64,000 nt of DNA from Meridianimarinicoccus aquatilis (GTDB lineage Bacteria; Pseudomonadota; Alphaproteobacteria; Rhodobacterales; Rhodobacteraceae). The stretch is from NCBI RefSeq assembly GCF_004358675.1, contig NZ_SMZO01000018.1, positions 1 through 64,000 on the forward strand. The letters run 5' to 3'. The notes below the pieces were generated by a model. The model ran no database searches and was not told the DNA's origin. It saw only the letters and a list, made by a program, of their open reading frames with translations. Shown piece by piece: positions 52,335-60,057 of the stretch. A program made the translations under genes and the position numbers. The stretch's first letter is position 1. Each line of letters opens with the position of its first letter.

Positions 52335-53578
52335 CTGCCCTTCGCAAATCTGACTTGCCGGATAATTTTCGCAATGAACTTGCCCGCCTTTCGCGGGCGG
52401 GTTTACCTCTTTTGCCATTGGGCGGTGGGGGCGATGGCAAGGCCCCACTGTTGCGCTCTTGGGCTGGACGGATTTTGACCCTCGCCCATGTGCTGGCACC
52501 GCTCCATCGGGCAGGTTCACAGGTCTATGGCGTGCGACTGGATGGCTTGGCGGTCATCGATTGCGACGCAGATAGCCGGGATCTGGTCGCGGCGATGGAA
52601 GCGCGCTTTGGTCCATCACCTGTGCATGTGAAAACACCACGCGGGCGGCATCTCTACTATCGCGCCGCTACTGCTGTGCCGAACCTGCGCGGTGAAGGCT
52701 TGCCCGTCGATATCAAGACAGGACCGCGCGCCTACGTAGTTGGTCCTTTGTCACACCGTCCAGACGGTGGCTTCTATCGTCCAGTGAAGGGTTTGCTGGG
52801 GAAAGACGCCTTGCCGCCCCTACGCGCCTCACAGAGGCCGCTGAACGCGGTTGCGGGGTTTGGGCAGGCCGATGCCATCCCGGTCGGCCATCGGCATGTG
52901 ATGCTTGTCAGAGAAGCGATACAGATGGTTGAATTTGTGGACAGTGCCGACGAATTGGCTGCGAACTTAGAAGCGGTGAGAGATGATCTTTGCGCTGATG
53001 CTGAGACGATGCCCGACAGCGAATTGCGCGCGATAGCCAAATGGGCTTGGCAATGCCGCCTGGAGAACCGTGTCTATCGGGGCCGCGACAGCGCCTTTTC
53101 GTTGCATCGGTCGGTCTTGGATGCTCTGCGGGGTTGGCCGAACGATACCGACGCCATCGCGCTTTATGTGATGCTGGTCGATCAGCATGGACATGCCCCC
53201 GGCAAGCGGTTTGCGCTGGACTTCAAGGCAATGCGGGCATCCGATCTAACCCGGCTGTCTATCCCCCGATTGCGGGCAGCACGTCGCGCGCTTCAGGCGG
53301 TGGGTCTGTTGGTGCAGGTCGGCAACCATCGGGCGGGGTCTGTGCATCAAACATTTGCGTTGGCGCGGTCACGCCTAGGTGCAGCCAAGGGACCGAACAT
53401 CGCTGCGATGCCGGGGCCGCAGTCTCAGGGGAAGGCAGGGGGGGAGGGTCTAAGTTTAAATATGACGCCTGAAATCGCACCAACAAACCGACTGGAGCGC
53501 ATGTCTGGAAAAGCACGGATGACTCCGCCTGCTCGACCCCGGAACCGTGGAGGCGGAGCGGCACGAAAGGAAGCTTAG
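52331..53578 (+). CDS. Bifunctional DNA primase/polymerase (Prim-Pol) of the island
   Basis: A 415-residue protein. Residues about 10-175 form the archaeo-eukaryotic primase-like Prim-Pol fold: PLLPLGGGGDGKAPL, the metal motif AVIDCDAD, and GRHLYYR with the second catalytic His; KTGPRAYVVGP follows. The rest is helical (regulatory or DNA-binding) and ends in a basic tail. It would prime replication of the excised element. No helicase gene follows, so the replication module may be incomplete. Confidence 0.85.
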   Translation: MTALRKSDLPDNFRNELARLSRAGLPLLPLGGGGDGKAPLLRSWAGRILTLAHVLAPLHRAGSQVYGVRLDGLAVIDCDADSRDLVAAMEARFGPSPVHVKTPRGRHLYYRAATAVPNLRGEGLPVDIKTGPRAYVVGPLSHRPDGGFYRPVKGLLGKDALPPLRASQRPLNAVAGFGQADAIPVGHRHVMLVREAIQMVEFVDSADELAANLEAVRDDLCADAETMPDSELRAIAKWAWQCRLENRVYRGRDSAFSLHRSVLDALRGWPNDTDAIALYVMLVDQHGHAPGKRFALDFKAMRASDLTRLSIPRLRAARRALQAVGLLVQVGNHRAGSVHQTFALARSRLGAAKGPNIAAMPGPQSQGKAGGEGLSLNMTPEIAPTNRLERMSGKARMTPPARPRNRGGGAARKEA

Positions 53579-54035
53579 GCAATCGTGAAGGGGACGGGCG
53601 ATATGGTTTGACGCCCGCGCCAAGCTGGCAGAAATCGCGGGATGGCCCCCTGCGACTTCCGCGACACCTGCAACACAAACCCCGGCTGCGCCCGCCGGGT
53701 CGCAAATGCCGCGAGTGTCGCAAGGCCCTGGACCCCAGCGGGGGGCTTCCCCTGTCGCGGTTGTCGCAAGTGTCGCAACGCCCCCGGTGCTAAAACCGGA
53801 ACCACCAAAGCCTACGACAGCGCCCTATGTTGAAAGGCACCCTGCGCTCGTTGACCCGGACCTATGGCGGCCCGTCCATGTAAGCGGGTCGCATTGTGTC
53901 GCTCGACGCGTGGCGGATGCTGACAGAATGGGAACGTCACGGGCCAAACGGGCGGCACTGGTGCGGGGCAGAACGAAAATGGGTCTACCTGTCAAGCAAG
54001 TAGACCTTCTGGTAGTGTCTCAGTTTGAAATTTAG
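53547..54035 (+). pseudogene. Broken accessory gene after the primase, in-frame TGA
   Basis: In one frame, GTG 53547 gives VEAERHERKLRQS, then TGA (53586-53588), then RGRAIWFDARAKLAEIAGW, a Thr/Ala/Pro-rich linker with repeated VSQ/VASVAT-type units, and PYVERHPALVDPDLWRPVHV ... GTSRAKRAALVRGR. The parts before and after the TGA look like one protein. Re-initiation at ATG 53706 would give 109 residues. The family is not named with confidence; the C-terminal block seems conserved in similar islands. Confidence 0.5.
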
Positions 54036-54279
54036 CTGTTCTGCGCTCGTCGCCTTAACCGTTTATGCACGGGGTTATGTTCATCTTAGTCCTTGAAGTG
54101 CTATCTCTCAAGCGCCATCTAATTGAGTGGAACTTATAGGTTGACTTGAGTGTTGCATTGTCGCAAGCGACCAAAAATAGTGTGCGAATCATCTTGCTGT
54201 GGTAAGGGTCACGTGTGACAAGTAAGAAGATAATGTTGACAGTGAATCACATGTCGGCATCGGGAGAGTGCGAGGCAAA

Positions 54280-54711
54280 ATGCCTAGAGGACCGAACAGT
54301 GAAAAGCGGCCTGCCGACTCTGTTGGCATGTCTGTCATGGTCGCCAAGATAGCGACTGGTGAAGATGAGGACACGGCTTATGTGTCAAAAAATCGCCGCA
54401 AAAGCGGGATATCCGGCGCGTCAGCACGGAATAAGAAGCTGGGCGCAGAGCGACGTTCAGAAATTGCAACTCAAGCTGCCCTCGCTCGGTGGCAAAGAGG
54501 AGAGAAGGAAATGACCGAAGTTTGTTCGGCTGGCCTGCACGACCTTCTGTCTAGGGGTGGGCGCGAGCTGCATAACATTAAGTTTCTGGCGGGCTCCGGC
54601 GCGACAGACGTTGGCATCTGCCAAGAGGCTGAAAGAGTGATTGGGGCCGCTATTAAAAATGGCATGCCCCACAATCCTCCCCATAGCGGTAGGAAGAAGT
54701 CCAAACTCTAA
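54280..54711 (+). CDS. MPRGP-type small island protein (basic, possible nucleic-acid binder)
   Basis: A 143-residue protein starting MPRGPNSEKRPADSVGMSVM. The first half (up to RRSEIATQAALARW) is a short basic family common on alphaproteobacterial islands and annotated variously as histone-like or RNA-binding. The second half (TEVCSAGLHDLLSRGGRELH) is unlike that family and ends RKKSKL. The start at 54280 matches the family. The next gene, an ImmA/IrrE-like protein, follows on the same strand after a perfect palindrome, so the two could be a regulator-protease type pair. Confidence 0.6.
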   Translation: MPRGPNSEKRPADSVGMSVMVAKIATGEDEDTAYVSKNRRKSGISGASARNKKLGAERRSEIATQAALARWQRGEKEMTEVCSAGLHDLLSRGGRELHNIKFLAGSGATDVGICQEAERVIGAAIKNGMPHNPPHSGRKKSKL

Positions 54712-54737
54712 ATCTTGTTGTTTGTACAACACCTGTG

Positions 54738-54763
54738 ATAGGCCCGGTACTTACCGGGCCTAT
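54738..54763. other. Perfect 12-bp palindrome before the ImmA-like gene
   Basis: ATAGGCCCGGTA, CT, TACCGGGCCTAT: two perfect 12-base arms around two bases. It lies between the MPRGP gene stop (54711) and the GTG start at 54780. Either a hairpin terminator or an operator for a dimeric regulator. Confidence 0.7.
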
Positions 54764-54779
54764 TTCGTTGGAGGGGCGA

Positions 54780-55370
54780 GTGTTCAAGAACCTGCAAGCT
54801 AAATTTGATGGAAGAACCGAACTCCCGATTGAAATTCAGGAAATCTGCGACGCATTGGTTGAGATGGGTTACCAAGATGATATCCGCGTTGTTGGTGAAG
54901 AGATGGACCTCGATCAACTACTTGGAACATATGTCCAATTCACCGAGCCGAGTGGGGGTACATACTCAGAGCCACGCCTAGTGTCGCTAATCATATATCC
55001 GACAAACATTGACTTGGCCTCCCGGCGCATAGTGTGCGCAAAAGAACTTGTGCACGTATGCGACGCCAACGTGGCACAGACTAACAACGCAAATGACATA
55101 ATGGAACTAGCAATGGTTTTAGCGGGACAGGCCTCGATTGGGGACGAGCCTCGCATGACTATGAAGGTTGCTGCCGATATTTTGGCCCAGCAAAAAGGGC
55201 TAATGCTGCTTTTTCCCAAGGCGGCGCGCGTAATCGCGAGGCAAAAAGTTGCTGATGGGCAGATTACCTTGGAGGATTTGGCGGGAAAGCTGATGTTGCC
55301 CTGCAGCACAGTTGAGGACATGCTCGACGACGATTGGGACACACTTGCTGACGCCGTCGCCCAATTTTAA
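54780..55370 (+). CDS. Degenerate ImmA/IrrE-like protein (KELVH in place of HExxH)
   Basis: A 196-residue protein. The context RRIVCAKELVHVCD (residues 82-95) aligns in form with the zinc-peptidase helix of ImmA/IrrE proteins, but the first histidine is lysine (KELVH at 88-92). The C-terminal half shows that family's pattern of LLFPKAARVIARQKVADGQ and TLEDLAGKLMLPCSTVEDML. It may be a catalytically altered or dead sensor. GTG 54780 is preceded by GGAGGGG; upstream start codons would lie in the palindrome. Confidence 0.6.
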   Translation: MFKNLQAKFDGRTELPIEIQEICDALVEMGYQDDIRVVGEEMDLDQLLGTYVQFTEPSGGTYSEPRLVSLIIYPTNIDLASRRIVCAKELVHVCDANVAQTNNANDIMELAMVLAGQASIGDEPRMTMKVAADILAQQKGLMLLFPKAARVIARQKVADGQITLEDLAGKLMLPCSTVEDMLDDDWDTLADAVAQF

Positions 55371-55391
55371 AGTGAACTTTTTGCTTGATAA

Positions 55392-55523
55392 GTGACGCCG
55401 TGCGCCGCTTACCACGACGCGACAGTGCGCAACGTCCGTGCCGCGACAGTCCAGCCGCTTCTGGAAGGTCTGACCGCCCTGGGCCAAGCCCGCCCCATCG
55501 ACGGGGGCCGCTTCGCGATGTGA
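55392..55523 (+). other. Relic or small ORF at the left edge of the duplicated segment
   Basis: GTG 55392 opens 43 codons ending TVQPLLEGLTALGQARPIDG plus GRFAM. It looks like the C-terminal piece of a larger protein. The same LTALGQA...GGRFxM block recurs at about 57035-57095 with a TAA inside, so this fragment belongs to the duplicated unit. Confidence 0.5.
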
Positions 55524-55865
55524 CTGTGGCTGGGCTTAAAATAATGTTATCCTTTGATTGCAAGGCGTTAACCCGTCTTTGGGTGCTCAGAAAATCAAAG
55601 GCTTTTCAACATGCCCGGACCTGACCCGCATGAACTCTGGATAGACAGTCATGAACGGCCTTTCCGTGTCTGCCATCAGGCATATTGCTGGACAGGCAAC
55701 AATGGCAACCGCAAGGCAAGGGCGCTGGCCATTCTGCGAAGACTGGTGCGGCACGACTGGTATTGCCGCTGGTGTGGTGACACGTTGCCCGACTGGCGAC
55801 GCGCAGACGCGCGGTATTGTTGTGAGGGGTGCAGGAAGCGGGCAGCTCATCATCGGCGGCAATGT
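55471..55865 (+). repeat. Copy A of a duplicated island segment
   Basis: Aligns with 57038-57433 with one small indel over the shared leader (TTTGGGTGCTCA, then TCAAAGGCTTTTCAACATGC) and the zinc-ribbon gene. Identity is near complete around the gene start and lower inside the gene. Boundaries are approximate. Confidence 0.85.
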
Positions 55866-55943
55866 TGCCGCGCGACCGACACGGCAATCTGTGATAACCA
55901 TAGCCTACAAAAAGATTCATGGACAGATTGGAGAAGAGAATGA
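55611..55943 (+). CDS. Zinc-ribbon protein, copy A
   Basis: A 110-residue protein. MPGPDPHELWIDSHERPFRV is followed by CHQAYCWTGNNGNRKARAL and the double CxxC motif WYCRWCGDTLPDWRRADARY / CCEGCRKRAA, which should bind zinc. The C-terminus (from HHRRQCC) has no counterpart in copy B and was apparently replaced by the inserted DNA that carries the next gene. The stop overlaps the next start (ATGA). DNA or RNA binding is likely; the target is unknown. Confidence 0.72.
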   Translation: MPGPDPHELWIDSHERPFRVCHQAYCWTGNNGNRKARALAILRRLVRHDWYCRWCGDTLPDWRRADARYCCEGCRKRAAHHRRQCCRATDTAICDNHSLQKDSWTDWRRE

Positions 55944-56296
55944 CGCTTCGAATTCTTGGGGTTGTGTTGGCCTTGGCTGTGACTGCCGGAACTGCATCAG
56001 CAAATTGCTTGGGAACGGGGGCTTTTCAAACCTGTTCGGATAGCTACGGCAGCACATACACTGTCAATAGGCTTGGAAACACAACACAGATGCAGGGCTA
56101 CAATGCTCAGACAGGCTCAAGCTGGTCGCAACAGTCCACTACGATGGGGAACACCACTCAACACTTCGGCACGACCAATGGCCAAAACTGGAACATGCAG
56201 CAAACGGTAACGCCCTACGGTCAGACGTATTCTGGCACAAACTCGCAAGGTGGCTCGTTCTTCAAGACCTGCGACTCTTTCGGTAACTGCTACTGA
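55940..56296 (+). CDS. Small secreted Asn/Gln/Ser/Thr-rich protein
   Basis: A 118-residue protein with a signal peptide (RILGVVLALAVTAGTASA, cleavage near residue 21). The mature part has four cysteines (NCLGTGAFQTCSD and FKTCDSFGNCY) and a middle rich in N, Q, S, T and G with loose repeats of GNTTQ/GTTNGQ, suggesting a beta-rich, possibly surface-exposed protein. GGAGAAGAG precedes the ATG. It sits between the zinc-ribbon and HTH halves of copy A, where copy B has no gene, so it is an insertion. Confidence 0.75.
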   Translation: MTLRILGVVLALAVTAGTASANCLGTGAFQTCSDSYGSTYTVNRLGNTTQMQGYNAQTGSSWSQQSTTMGNTTQHFGTTNGQNWNMQQTVTPYGQTYSGTNSQGGSFFKTCDSFGNCY

Positions 56297-56307
56297 CTGC
56301 ACAACCA

Positions 56308-56769
56308 ATGAACCTAAGCGAAGCCCGAGTTGAACGCGGCCTGTCCAAACGTGAACTCGCCCGCCGCGCAGGCATCACCCACAACGCGGTAGGCTACTGG
56401 GAAGCGAAACCGGAACTTGACCCCCATGTTTATGCGGTGCGGCGCATGGCGGCGGTTCTGGGCTGGCAGACTGGCGAATTTCTATCCCGCAGCCCGCGCG
56501 CGCGAGTTGCGGTCTTACACCCGGACGGAATGTTGGACATGCTGACCGCTTTCGCCCCCAGCATATCGCGACGGCTTTGCAGGCGGATTGCTTATGGCCT
56601 CGTGACCTGTGGGGCTATGACCCAGAAGGGCACGCCTTGCCGCTCGAAATCCGAACCGAGGCGGCGGTGAAAGTTTCGCGGTGGATGCTCGACCGGCCCC
56701 AGGAAGCCAGAAGGCCGCGCCCGGATTGCTGAGGCGCAGCGCAAACGGTGGGCGACTTGCGTGGGTTGA
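56308..56769 (+). pseudogene. HTH plus CCCH/HGG-motif protein, copy A, inactivated by TGA
   Basis: An N-terminal XRE-like HTH (EARVERGLSKRELARRAGIT) is followed by CGAMTQKGTPCRSK ... PRRR, then TGA at 56668-56670, then in the same frame KFRGGCSTGPRKPEGRARIA EAQRKRW and a stop at 56769. In copy B the TGA position is TGC (Cys122) and the following R is His125, both likely zinc ligands. So copy A has lost two ligands. The translated product is 120 residues without the conserved tail. Confidence 0.75.
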
Positions 56770-56868
56770 GAAACAATTTCGGGTTAGACAGGGACAGCCC
56801 AGTTGGCTAGCTCTTGGCGAGTTTTGAACGGCGGGCACAGATTCCCCGAAAACTTATCGGAGCACCAA

Positions 56869-57024
56869 ATGAACACCATGATTGTTATGATAACTGTCGT
56901 GGCTGCGATTGCCTTTGCTCCGTTTGCCGCCGAAGCCCACGGTGGCGGTTGTCGGAAATCTTCTCCACCGGGGCAGTGCTGCCATGCAGACAACAGTAAT
57001 GGTGGTCGGGTGCATTGTCACTGA
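56869..57024 (+). CDS. Tiny secreted Cys/His-rich protein
   Basis: A 51-residue protein: signal peptide (MIVMITVVAAIAFAPFAAEA) and a 27-residue mature peptide HGGGCRKSSPPGQCCHADNS...GGRVHCH with four cysteines and four histidines. The HGGGC...HCH ends recall small metal-binding periplasmic proteins. CGGAG lies before the ATG. It is between the two copies of the duplicated module. Confidence 0.6.
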   Translation: MNTMIVMITVVAAIAFAPFAAEAHGGGCRKSSPPGQCCHADNSNGGRVHCH

Positions 57025-57037
57025 GCGCGGCAAAGGC

Positions 57038-57433
57038 TGACCGCACTGGGGCAAGCCCATACCATCTAAGGGGGCCGTTTCGGGATGTGGCTGGGGCCGG
57101 GCTTAAATTCATGCTATGCTTTGGTTGCGAGGCGTTGACCCGTCTTTGGGTGCTCAAAAAAATCAAAGGCTTTTCAACATGCCCGGACCTGACCCGCATG
57201 AACTCTGGATAGAAAACCACGAGCCGCCCTATCGCGTTTGTCATCAAGCCTATTTCTGGACTGGCAACAACGGCAATCGCCAGGCACGCGCGGTGACTAT
57301 TCTACGCAGGCTGGCGCGGCACGACTGGTATTGCCGCTGGTGTGGTGACCCGTTGCCCGACTGGCGACGTGCAGACGCGCGCTATTGCTGCGAAGGCTGT
57401 CGAAAGCGCGCCGCTCGGAACCGGCGCGTAGAG
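57038..57433 (+). repeat. Copy B of the duplicated island segment
   Basis: Counterpart of 55471-55865. It includes the remnant with LTALGQA, the leader with TTTGGGTGCTCA, and the zinc-ribbon gene up to about codon 85. Confidence 0.85.
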
Positions 57434-57463
57434 CGCGAGGTTTGGGCCAATGACTGGCGATGA
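57179..57463 (+). CDS. Zinc-ribbon protein, copy B
   Basis: A 94-residue protein, clearly homologous to copy A: MPGPDPHELWIENHEPPYRV, then Cys52/Cys55 (YCRWCG) and Cys71/Cys74 (CEGCRKR). It ends in a basic and Trp-containing tail (RNRRVEREVWANDWR), probably the original C-terminus. It overlaps the HTH gene by 14 bases, so the two proteins are translated together and may act together. Confidence 0.75.
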   Translation: MPGPDPHELWIENHEPPYRVCHQAYFWTGNNGNRQARAVTILRRLARHDWYCRWCGDPLPDWRRADARYCCEGCRKRAARNRRVEREVWANDWR

Positions 57464-58061
57464 CCTTCGCGCGCATCGCGTCGAAAGGGGGCTATCCCGA
57501 CGGGCACTTGCTGCGCTGGCCGACTTGCACCCGGATACTGTGAAATATTGGGAGCGAAAGCCGACAGTCGATCTACGCGGCCATGCCCCTGACAGACTGT
57601 TGCGGGCACTCCACGCGGGCCACCTGTCATTGCGCGGCGTCTATCCGTGTGTTGAGCCTAGGGGGATTTTCGGCACCGGTACGCGCGCGCGGGGTGGGGT
57701 CTTACAGTTTGCCGCTATCTCCGCTGCCCCATCCCGTGGCCCAACGAGTTGCGGCGCGCGCACTCGGAAGGGAACCGCCTGCAAGGCAAGCCCACTGCCC
57801 GGCAAGAAGCGATGCAAGTTTCACGGCGGGATGAGCACAGGGCCGCGAACGCCTGAAGGCAAGGAAAGGATTGCAGACGCGCAGCGGCAACGCTGGTCTA
57901 GACGGTCAAAAACTGCCGCTCAAGACTTACGCAGTGAAAGTCTGGAGGCAGCCCAAACCTGGCGGTTATGCTCTATGCCCGGCAGCGGTCGCAGGAGTGA
58001 ATTGAGCGATGCAAGGCGGTCAGCGACCTTGCGCGGGAACCGCGCGAGACCGAGCGCTTGA
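57450..58061 (+). CDS. HTH plus CCCH/HGG-motif protein, copy B (intact)
   Basis: A 203-residue protein. Residues 5-40 form an XRE-like HTH (LRAHRVERGLSRRALAALAD). Residues 100-140 hold CGARTRKGTACKASPLPGKK and RCKFHGGMSTGPRTPEGKER, with candidate zinc ligands Cys101, Cys111, Cys122 and His125. This HGG(M)STGP motif recurs in phage and island proteins of alphaproteobacteria; its job is not established. A basic, low-complexity tail follows. Likely a DNA-binding regulator paired with the upstream zinc ribbon. Confidence 0.72.
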   Translation: MTGDDLRAHRVERGLSRRALAALADLHPDTVKYWERKPTVDLRGHAPDRLLRALHAGHLSLRGVYPCVEPRGIFGTGTRARGGVLQFAAISAAPSRGPTSCGARTRKGTACKASPLPGKKRCKFHGGMSTGPRTPEGKERIADAQRQRWSRRSKTAAQDLRSESLEAAQTWRLCSMPGSGRRSELSDARRSATLRGNRARPSA

Positions 58062-58189
58062 TTTGACGTCATAAAGTAGGATTGGTCCGATCTTACAAAG
58101 GGTCATCACCGAGACCGGCGCGAGGCGGCGTGGTATGCTGGGACGGTTAGCAGTATTGTGGCCCGAGACATGCAAATCAGGAGGACAAC

Positions 58190-58933
58190 GTGAAAACAGG
58201 ACGAGCGATATTTATTGCGCTAACTCTAGCTGCAGCTGCGCTCCCGTTGCCAGTCCCGGCGCAGGATTTGCAAAAGGGCATAGCTGCCTATGGCCGCAGT
58301 GACTTTGAAGTTGCGCTTCAGGAATTGCGTCCATTGGCTGAGCAGGGCGACGCATATGCGCAATATTTCTTAGGCTTCATGTATCTTAACGGCGATGGCG
58401 TTTCGAAGGACGAAGCCGAAGCGCGGCGCTTACTACAATTGGCGAAAGCGCAGGGCGTGCCGGAATTTTCCCTGCCAACCACTCTTTCTAGCGTTCAATT
58501 GGCGAACCCGATTACTGGGTATCCCGAATTTGATGACGAGGACCTAAACGCCTCAACGGTGAAAATCGTGAATTTTACAGCGAGTTGGTGCGCACCTTGC
58601 AAGAGCGAATATCCGTACCTTCAGGAGCTAAACAGAAGAGTTCCTACCTACGGAATTTTCTACAAAGACAACGTGGTAAATGCGATGGCGCTCTTGGATG
58701 AAGAGCCATCAACTTTTACGGCTACGATGCTAGATGGTCCCGGTCGATTGGGTTTGGGCTGGCGGATTCATGGCGTCCCGGAAACCTATGTAATTGATGA
58801 AAACGGTGTTGTTATTTTTCGTCGTGTAGGTCCGCTTAGTAGAGAAGCCTTGGAGACGGAAATCTTACCATTCATCCAGAACCGCACAGTCTGGACCGGC
58901 GGAGCTACCGTTTCGGTTAATTCTCCAGAGTGA
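58190..58933 (+). CDS. Periplasmic Sel1-repeat / thioredoxin (DsbE-like) fusion
   Basis: A 247-residue secreted protein. Signal peptide (1-24); one Sel1-like TPR repeat (about 27-90, QGDAYAQYFLGFMYLNGDGV); thioredoxin domain with WCAPCK (Cys134/Cys137) and the cis-Pro segment GVPETYVIDENG. The thioredoxin part closely resembles CcmG/DsbE (VPTYGIFYKDNVVNAMALLD; RRVGPLSREALE). CcmG reduces apocytochrome c thiols, but no ccm genes are near, so the substrate is probably another exported protein. The Sel1 fusion is unusual. AGGAGG precedes the start. Confidence 0.85.
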   Translation: MKTGRAIFIALTLAAAALPLPVPAQDLQKGIAAYGRSDFEVALQELRPLAEQGDAYAQYFLGFMYLNGDGVSKDEAEARRLLQLAKAQGVPEFSLPTTLSSVQLANPITGYPEFDDEDLNASTVKIVNFTASWCAPCKSEYPYLQELNRRVPTYGIFYKDNVVNAMALLDEEPSTFTATMLDGPGRLGLGWRIHGVPETYVIDENGVVIFRRVGPLSREALETEILPFIQNRTVWTGGATVSVNSPE

Positions 58934-58988
58934 AGGCAGAATAGAGGGGTGGATTCCAGTATCGCGGCACATCGGGCGAGGATCAAAG

Positions 58989-59411
58989 ATGGATGTTTTT
59001 CAGGGAAAACTAGTCGCCGCGTTTCTGGCACTCGCAACACCAGTGACGGCACAAGAGGCTGTGCCAGACTGCGGCCTGTATATCTATCGGGCTGAAATCG
59101 CGCGCGTAATCGACGGGGATACTGTGGAAGCCAACATCGATCTGGGCTTCAACACATGGCGTCACAACGAACACCTGCGCCTGGTCGGGATCGATACGCC
59201 GGAACGGGGCAAGCCAGGTGCGACAGAAGCCACACAAGCCCTCAGGGACCGCATAGAAGGGCGAACGCTCTACATCTGCACCACGAAGGCCAAACGCTCA
59301 GACAAGGAAGCCACCGGCTCATTTCATCGCTATTTGGTGACGATCTATGATGACGGCAAAAGCATCAACGAGTGGCTTGTCAACGAAGGTCACGCCGTGA
59401 GAATTGATTAG
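58989..59411 (+). CDS. Secreted thermonuclease-like (SNase) protein
   Basis: A 140-residue staphylococcal-nuclease-fold protein with a signal peptide (KLVAAFLALATPVTA). Calcium and catalytic motifs are visible: ARVIDGDTVEANIDLG, LRLVGIDTPERGKPG and HRYLVTIYDDGKSINEWLV. It should cleave RNA or DNA in the periplasm or outside the cell. The family's basic residues near SFHRYL are kept, so it is probably active. Confidence 0.87.
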   Translation: MDVFQGKLVAAFLALATPVTAQEAVPDCGLYIYRAEIARVIDGDTVEANIDLGFNTWRHNEHLRLVGIDTPERGKPGATEATQALRDRIEGRTLYICTTKAKRSDKEATGSFHRYLVTIYDDGKSINEWLVNEGHAVRID

Positions 59412-59431
59412 GACTAGGACCGGCGCAGATT

Positions 59432-59869
59432 ATGGAGAGAACATTGCTCAGAATAACGATTTCCGCGCTTTTGCTATCGACGGCCACCCTTGAGGCGCAG
59501 GAGCAGACCTGGGCGTGTCAGTATACCGATTCAATCGGTTTCAGTTTCGAGGATGGGCAATACAATCCCACTCGGTTCAAAGTGCCGGAACCGTTTTTCC
59601 TCAAGACAGAGGAGGAATCACTTGTTCCTAGCAGCGCGGTTGGCGCTTTAGAGGCTTTAGGGCACACAGGTGAAGCCTATTGCCACCCGAGAAAAATTCA
59701 CCCTGTTACTGACGGAAGCATGCAGACATGTTCCGATCCTTATGGAAACACTATAATATTCTCTACCACTGCAGCGCGCGGCGCGGTCAGCAAGATGCTT
59801 GGTAGCGTTCAAGTGGAAGATACGCGCATCCCGACTGGTGTCTTACTCTTCGTCTGCCAGTCTATGTAG
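59432..59869 (+). CDS. Secreted protein of unknown function
   Basis: A 145-residue protein with a signal peptide (LLRITISALLLSTATLEA, cleavage near 22). The mature part starts QEQTWACQYTDSIGF and contains four cysteines; no known domain was recognised. It follows the nuclease gene after 20 bases in the same direction and may be co-transcribed with it. Confidence 0.65.
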   Translation: MERTLLRITISALLLSTATLEAQEQTWACQYTDSIGFSFEDGQYNPTRFKVPEPFFLKTEEESLVPSSAVGALEALGHTGEAYCHPRKIHPVTDGSMQTCSDPYGNTIIFSTTAARGAVSKMLGSVQVEDTRIPTGVLLFVCQSM

Positions 59870-60057
59870 GAAAGTCATCGATTATGACCGCTATGTTCGG
59901 CGAAGCATCTTCCGCCCACGCCGCTTTCACGATGTGCATGGCGATGACCTTCGCCGCTCCTACCCCAGCCGAACGAGCTTCCGCAGAAAACTAACAAAAA
60001 GCTAAACGCCAAGTGCTGGAACTTCCGTATTACTTCCCTTCATCAAGCGTTTTCTCT

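Noticed and set aside
53600-53800. Recurring TGTCGCAA-type words suggesting a short repeat array
   Set aside because: Irregular spacing and explained by a repetitive Val/Ala/Thr-Ser linker in the broken gene; not CRISPR-like.
56668-56670. TGA as a possible selenocysteine codon (Cys in the paralogue)
   Set aside because: The neighbouring ligand His is also lost, no SECIS-like hairpin was seen directly downstream, and a second island gene also has a TGA at a non-Cys site; plain decay explains it.
59884-59994. Possible 36-codon plus-strand ORF (MTAMFGEASSAHAAF...) at the island's right end
   Set aside because: Ala/Met-rich, no family, weak ribosome binding site; could equally be a remnant.
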